A stretch of 7,777 nt of DNA from an uncultured Pseudorhodobacter sp. (GTDB lineage: Bacteria; Pseudomonadota; Alphaproteobacteria; Rhodobacterales; Rhodobacteraceae), in the NCBI GenBank assembly GCA_945957495.1, contig CAMFLG010000136.1, positions 1 to 7,777 of the forward strand, in the 5' to 3' direction. Both the position numbers and the translations under genes were made by a program. This document shows, one piece after another, positions 6,453 to 7,777 of the stretch. A model generated the notes under the pieces. The model was given only the letters and a program-made list of their open reading frames with translations. It had not been told where the DNA came from and made no database searches. How positions within the stretch are numbered: position 1 is the stretch's first letter; each line of letters begins with the position of its first letter.

Positions 6453-7777
6453 GCCTTGCGCTGGCCACACGCATCGCGCGGCGGGAATTGCGCGGCGGGC
6501 TAAAAGGATTCTGGGTGCTGCTGGCCTGCCTTGCGCTGGGGGTCGCGGCGATTGCCGGGGTGGGCATGGTGCGGTCGGCCATCGAGGCAGGGCTGCGCGA
6601 TCAGGGCGCGGTCTTGCTGGGCGGCGATGCGCAGGTGGAATTTACCTACCGCTATGCCACACCAGAGGAACGCGCCTATCTGGACAGCATTGCCACGCGC
6701 GTCTCTGAGATTGTCGATTTCCGGTCGATGGTGGTGGCGGGCGACACGCGGGTTCTGACGCAGGTAAAGGCGGTGGATGGCAACTATCCACTGTTGGGCT
6801 CGGTTGAACTGCAGGGCGGCGGGCGGCTGATTGACGCCTTCGCCGGAATCGACGGCGTGCCGGGGGCGGTGATGGACCCGGTTCTGGCCGATCAGGTCGG
6901 GCTGGCAATTGGCGACACGTTCAAGCTGGGCGAGCAAAGCTTTGTGCTGACCGGGCGGCTGGTGCGCGAACCAGATTCGGCGACGGGCGGCTTTGCGCTG
7001 GCTCCGCGCACGCTGGTGCGGGCCGAGGCGCTGGCGGCATCTGGCCTGTTGCAGCCGGGCACGCTGTTTGACTCGTCCTACCGGATGACCCTGCCCAAGG
7101 GTGCCGACCTTGCCACCCTGCAAACGGACGCCGAGGCGAAGTTCCGCGACAGCGGCCTGCGGTGGAGCGACAGCCGACGCGCGGCCCCTGGGGTAGAGCG
7201 GTTTGTTGACCGCATCGGCGCGTTTCTGGTGCTGGTGGGGTTGGCCGGTCTGGCCGTCGGCGGCGTGGGCGTGGCCGCTGCGGTGCGCGCCTATCTGGAG
7301 GCGAAGATCGCGACCGTTGCCACTTTACGCACATTGGGGGCAGAGGCTGGGCTGATTTTTCAGACCTATCTTATCCAAATCGCACTTCTGGTCGGTTTGG
7401 GCGTGGTGATCGGGCTTGGGCTTGGCGTTGGCGTGCCCCTGGCTTTCGCCGGGCCGATAGAGGCGGCGCTGCCGTTTCCGGCCGAGGTGGCCTTCTATCC
7501 GCGACCGGTGCTGGAGGCGTCATTCTACGGTGTCACATCGGCATTTTTGTTCGCGCTATGGCCTTTGGCCCGGGCAGAACAGGTACGCGCGGCAGCACTC
7601 TACCGGGGCGGTTTTGCCGGGGGCTGGCCGCGCTGGCGCTATGTCTTTGCGCTGATCGCGCTGGCCGGGGTGCTGGTGGGTGGCGCGGTTGTGTTGTCGG
7701 GCACGATGGGTCTGGCACTGGGGGCGGCGGGCGGCGTGACGGGATCGCTGTTATTGCTGGCGCTGGCGGCCTGGGGG
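6449..7777 (+). CDS. ybbP: FtsX-like ABC permease YbbP, N-terminal 443 codons (cut by window edge)
   Basis: The frame is open from the ATG at 6449 to the last base, so only the N-terminal part is present; E. coli YbbP has about 800 residues with two FtsX-type halves. A GGGGA stretch precedes the ATG inside the ATPase gene. Residues 1-19 are basic and cytoplasmic, followed by helix 1 (about 20-42). A large periplasmic MacB-like core domain (about 43-250) follows, then a helical cluster: helix 2 about 254-280, helix 3 about 303-335, helix 4 about 355-374. The loop EAKIATVATLRTLGAE (284-299) between helices 2 and 3 is the FtsX coupling region that meets the ATPase. From about 397 a new hydrophobic run (397-418 and 420-441) begins the central pair of helices that separates the halves. 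It should work with YbbA, possibly transferring hydrophobic compounds in the periplasm to or from TesA; that role is inferred from context. Confidence 0.9.
   Translation, partial: MSLALATRIARRELRGGLKGFWVLLACLALGVAAIAGVGMVRSAIEAGLRDQGAVLLGGDAQVEFTYRYATPEERAYLDSIATRVSEIVDFRSMVVAGDTRVLTQVKAVDGNYPLLGSVELQGGGRLIDAFAGIDGVPGAVMDPVLADQVGLAIGDTFKLGEQSFVLTGRLVREPDSATGGFALAPRTLVRAEALAASGLLQPGTLFDSSYRMTLPKGADLATLQTDAEAKFRDSGLRWSDSRRAAPGVERFVDRIGAFLVLVGLAGLAVGGVGVAAAVRAYLEAKIATVATLRTLGAEAGLIFQTYLIQIALLVGLGVVIGLGLGVGVPLAFAGPIEAALPFPAEVAFYPRPVLEASFYGVTSAFLFALWPLARAEQVRAAALYRGGFAGGWPRWRYVFALIALAGVLVGGAVVLSGTMGLALGAAGGVTGSLLLLALAAWG

Noticed and set aside
1..7777. Mobile element, phage, defence system or CRISPR array
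   Set aside because: I saw no transposase, integrase, toxin-antitoxin pair, direct-repeat array or shift in base composition; all genes look like core or metabolic chromosome genes.

Overview
The window reads as ordinary chromosome from a GC-rich alphaproteobacterium, most likely of the Rhodobacterales type. The basis is strong G/C bias at third codon positions, the protein flavour, and a HemE-like start at the left edge. This placement is inference; no rRNA or other marker is present. Coding density is very high, and no stretch over 100 bases lacks a gene. I see no tRNA, rRNA, CRISPR array, insertion sequence or phage gene.

Left part (1-5037), all on the minus strand. Read in the direction of transcription, it holds four genes. 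First is an FAD-dependent 2-hydroxyacid (D-lactate / D-2-hydroxyglutarate type) dehydrogenase. Next is a zinc-independent NADPH-dependent MDR reductase of the CurA/PTGR type. Last are two paralogous SetA-like major facilitator exporters. The dehydrogenase and reductase overlap by 4 bases (ATGA), and so do the two exporters; 67 bases separate the pairs. After a 99-base gap with a possible promoter and an inverted repeat, the first 15 codons of a probable uroporphyrinogen decarboxylase (hemE) run off the left edge.

Right part (5096-7777) is a divergent unit matching the tesA / ybbA-ybbP arrangement known from E. coli. It has a periplasmic SGNH esterase/thioesterase on the minus strand, and an ABC ATPase plus a large FtsX/MacB-type permease on the plus strand. 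The permease is cut by the right edge after 443 codons. The two divergent ATG codons share the palindrome CATG, so no intergenic region exists and each gene's promoter must lie inside the other gene's coding sequence, unless tesA starts further in. The ATPase and permease probably form a MacB/LolCDE-like machine that hands a hydrophobic substrate to, or takes it from, the secreted hydrolase.

I found no clearly new system. The points most worth a second look are the zero-spacer tesA/ybbA junction and the translationally coupled pair of exporter paralogues.
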